The notes under the pieces were generated by a model. The model did not search any database and was not told the origin of the DNA. It saw only the letters and a program-made list of their open reading frames with translations. Made by a program: the position numbers and the translations under genes. This document shows, piece after piece, positions 30,195-32,034 of a DNA stretch of 32,034 nucleotides; within the stretch, counting starts at the first letter, position 1; each line of letters starts with the position of its first letter. Origin of the DNA: CAZQLE01 sp964593905 (lineage in GTDB: Bacteria; Chloroflexota; Anaerolineae; Anaerolineales; Anaerolineaceae); assembly GCA_964593905.1 (NCBI GenBank), contig CAZQLE010000013.1:1-32034 (forward strand), given 5' to 3'.

Positions 30195-31424
30195 GTGACT
30201 TTCGAACAATTTAAATTTGACCCGCAGATCGCAGCGGGTATCACTGCCTGTGGTTACACCACCCCCACCCCCATTCAAGCCCAAACCATTCCGCCCATCC
30301 TGCAAAAACGTGATGTTCTGGGTCTGGCCCAGACCGGCACCGGCAAAACGGCCGCCTTTGTGCTGCCCATCTTGCAGCGTCTGGTAAACCGCCCCCGCGG
30401 TCAGTTGCGCGCGCTGATCATTTCGCCCACCCGTGAGCTGAGCGAACAGACCCATCAGTCCATCCGTTCATTGGGCCGAAAAACCGGGCTGCGCAGTCTC
30501 ACCCTCTACGGCGGCGTCAGCCTGCTGCCCCAGGTGCGCGGCCTGCGCGAAGGCGCCGAAATTGCCGTGGCCTGCCCTGGCCGCTTACTGGACCTGATGG
30601 GCCAGAACAAGGTTAACTTAAACGCGGTCGAGATTGTTGTGCTGGATGAAGCTGACCATATGTTTGATATGGGTTTTCTGCCCAATATCCGCCGCATTCT
30701 CAAGGCTCTGCCCAACAACCGCCAAACGCTGCTCTTTTCGGCCACCATGCCCGACGAAGTTCGTCACCTGGTAACCGAGATGTTGCACAGCCCCGAAACG
30801 ATTGAAATTGGCATCAGCCATCCCATCGAAACAGTCAGCCATGCCGTTTACCCGGTGCATCAAACCCGTAAGACCGAGTTGCTGCTCGACCTGCTGCACG
30901 ACAACGGCGGCGGTCAGGTGTTGGTCTTTACCCGCACCAAACACCGCGCTAAAAAACTGTCTGAGCAATTGATTCGCGCCGGTGTGTCGGCCACCTCACT
31001 GCAAGGCAACCTCTCGCAGAACAAACGGGTCGAGGCCATGGATCGTTTCCGCAGCGGCAAAGCACGGGTGATGGTCGCCACCGATATCGCTGCACGCGGC
31101 ATCGATGTCTCGCAGGTAACCCATGTCATTAACTACGATATCCCGGATACCGCAGACGCCTACACCCACCGCACCGGCCGTACCGGCCGTATGGAACGCC
31201 TGGGCGAAGCCTATTCTTTGATCACACCCGAAGATGCGATCATGGTGCGCACCATCGAAAAATTACTCGGAAAACACCTCGAACGGCGCAACCTGGAACA
31301 TTTTCAGAAACCCAATTACGAGCAGCCGGCTGCACTGGCTCAAATGCCTCAGCAGCCCCGGCAATTCCAACAACAGCAGCGCCGGCCCCGGCCGCAGGGC
31401 GCTTCTGTGCGCTCCAACAACTGA
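30195..31424 (+). CDS. DEAD-box ATP-dependent RNA helicase (RhlE-like)
   Basis: This 409-residue helicase unwinds RNA duplexes, probably in ribosome assembly or mRNA turnover. It carries the complete motif set: Q motif TPTPIQ (Q28), Walker A AQTGTGKT (45-52), PTREL (78-82), CPGR, DEAD (151-154), SAT (182-184), VFTRTKHRAKKL, ATDIAARGID and HRTGRTGR. The tail after about residue 365 is rich in Q, P and R, like RhlE-group extensions that contact RNA. The start is GTG 30195 with AAGGA upstream. The gene is GC-rich at third positions, unlike the accessory genes, and looks like core genome. Confidence 0.93.
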   Translation: MTFEQFKFDPQIAAGITACGYTTPTPIQAQTIPPILQKRDVLGLAQTGTGKTAAFVLPILQRLVNRPRGQLRALIISPTRELSEQTHQSIRSLGRKTGLRSLTLYGGVSLLPQVRGLREGAEIAVACPGRLLDLMGQNKVNLNAVEIVVLDEADHMFDMGFLPNIRRILKALPNNRQTLLFSATMPDEVRHLVTEMLHSPETIEIGISHPIETVSHAVYPVHQTRKTELLLDLLHDNGGGQVLVFTRTKHRAKKLSEQLIRAGVSATSLQGNLSQNKRVEAMDRFRSGKARVMVATDIAARGIDVSQVTHVINYDIPDTADAYTHRTGRTGRMERLGEAYSLITPEDAIMVRTIEKLLGKHLERRNLEHFQKPNYEQPAALAQMPQQPRQFQQQQRRPRPQGASVRSNN

Positions 31425-31496
31425 ACGCCCGCTAAAATCCAATGCTAACCCCCATTTCATCTGCCCCCAACCGGCACCCCAGGAACCGCAGCGCTC

Positions 31497-32034
31497 ATGG
31501 TGGAAGATGAATTTTGGGAGTTTTACTGGGAATCGCGCCTGCAAGCCCTGGAAAACCTGGGCAAGCAGGCTGCCATTCGGGCCGCCTCACGCCTGATTCG
31601 CCGGCTTGCCCGGCAGGTCAATCGACCGATTCGGCTGCTGGAGCCGGGCTGCGGTGAAGGCCAGGTAATTGGCGCGCTGCTCGATGGTCATGCCCAGGTC
31701 TGTGACCGGCGCAATTCGCTGGGCATTGACTACAACCCCCGCTCGGTAGCCCGCTGCCGCAAAGATTACCCCGGCCTGGCAGTGGAACAGACTGATTTTA
31801 CAGACCCCGCCCTGCTCAACCGGTCGGGGCCTTTTGAACTGATACTGCTGGTTAACGCCCTTCACGAAGTATTCTCCAGCACCCAAAGCCCCGAAAGCGG
31901 TGAAGTGGATCTCTTGCCGGCTAAACAGCGTGTTGAACAGGCGCTGGGGGCAATTGCCCGCCGCCTGACGCCCGACGGATGGCTGGTGTTGTTTGATGGC
32001 CTCGAACCGCCCGGTGACCCGGCCGAACAGGTGC
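31497..32034 (+). CDS. SAM-dependent methyltransferase, cut by window end
   Basis: An open frame of 179 residues runs from ATG 31497 to the window end without a stop. It begins MVEDEFWEFYWESRLQALEN and shows motif I LLEPGCGEGQVIGALL near residue 50, the acidic loop SLGIDYNPRSVARC, VEQTDFTD, and LILLVNALHEVFSS, then LTPDGWLVLFDGLEPPG. This is a class I methyltransferase fold. The glutamate in LEPGCGEG replaces the usual LDxGCG aspartate, which occurs in some families. It starts 72 bases after the helicase gene with no terminator between, so they may be co-transcribed. Target and full length are unknown. Confidence 0.8.
   Translation, partial: MVEDEFWEFYWESRLQALENLGKQAAIRAASRLIRRLARQVNRPIRLLEPGCGEGQVIGALLDGHAQVCDRRNSLGIDYNPRSVARCRKDYPGLAVEQTDFTDPALLNRSGPFELILLVNALHEVFSSTQSPESGEVDLLPAKQRVEQALGAIARRLTPDGWLVLFDGLEPPGDPAEQV

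Noticed and set aside
1..32034. CRISPR arrays, tRNA and rRNA genes, transposases, phage or integrase genes
   Set aside because: No regularly spaced identical repeats, no cloverleaf with a T-arm GTTCRANNC signature, no rRNA core sequence and no recombinase motifs were seen on either strand. The integrase needed for an integron is therefore not demonstrated here.

Overview
The window looks like a scaffold from a metagenome-assembled Chloroflexota genome, probably Anaerolineae-like. This is an inference. It rests on the intermediate base composition, the lipoproteins with Pro/Thr linkers after an LAAC lipobox (8300-9787, 28656-29935), and an accessory gene set (VanZ-like, DUF4332, DUF4256, CPBP, DUF4386, ClbS/DinB-like) that I associate with that phylum. 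Two 10-N scaffold gaps (19771-19780, 29630-29639) confirm a draft assembly. I see no rRNA, tRNA, CRISPR array, transposase or integrase.

Region 1 (1-about 10.65 kb, possibly to 15.5 kb) is an accessory array. Most genes are short, unrelated and on the + strand, and many are separated by long structured spacers. The genes encode a small membrane protein, a VanZ-like protein, three S-adenosylmethionine-dependent methyltransferases (one of them membrane-bound, ICMT-like), a DUF4332 protein, a zinc-ribbon protein, a PD-(D/E)XK-like nuclease, an inverted YefM/YoeB toxin-antitoxin pair, a ClbS/DinB-like protein, a beta-propeller lipoprotein and an Imm5-like immunity protein. The spacers hold related imperfect repeats, all in the same orientation. 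Several begin just after a stop codon with a RYYYAAC-like box and contain or end in a GTTRRRY-like box, with internal inverted repeats. This is the anatomy of integron attC sites and gene cassettes, so the leading hypothesis is a cassette array whose integrase, if any, lies outside the window.

Region 2 (10.7-16.6 kb) continues with solitary accessory genes: two CPBP intramembrane proteases, an unknown membrane protein, a shortened DUF559 nuclease, DUF1801, DUF4256 and an HNH endonuclease. A frameshifted remnant of a HigA-like antitoxin lies at about 11782-11922.

Region 3 (16.8-25.2 kb) holds two divergent units. The minus-strand unit runs from a near-consensus promoter at 20534-20562 through a membrane protein, an XRE regulator, a DUF4386 protein and two zinc-free MDR-type oxidoreductases. 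The plus-strand unit is an MFS transporter, a large FtsX-type ABC permease and its ATPase, tightly coupled and probably an export module for a toxic or peptide compound.

Region 4 (25.3-32.0 kb) has a solute-binding-like lipoprotein followed directly by a membrane histidine kinase (a plausible two-protein sensor with no response regulator in view), a second lipoprotein broken by an assembly gap and a frameshift, a DEAD-box RNA helicase with a structured leader, and a methyltransferase cut by the window end.
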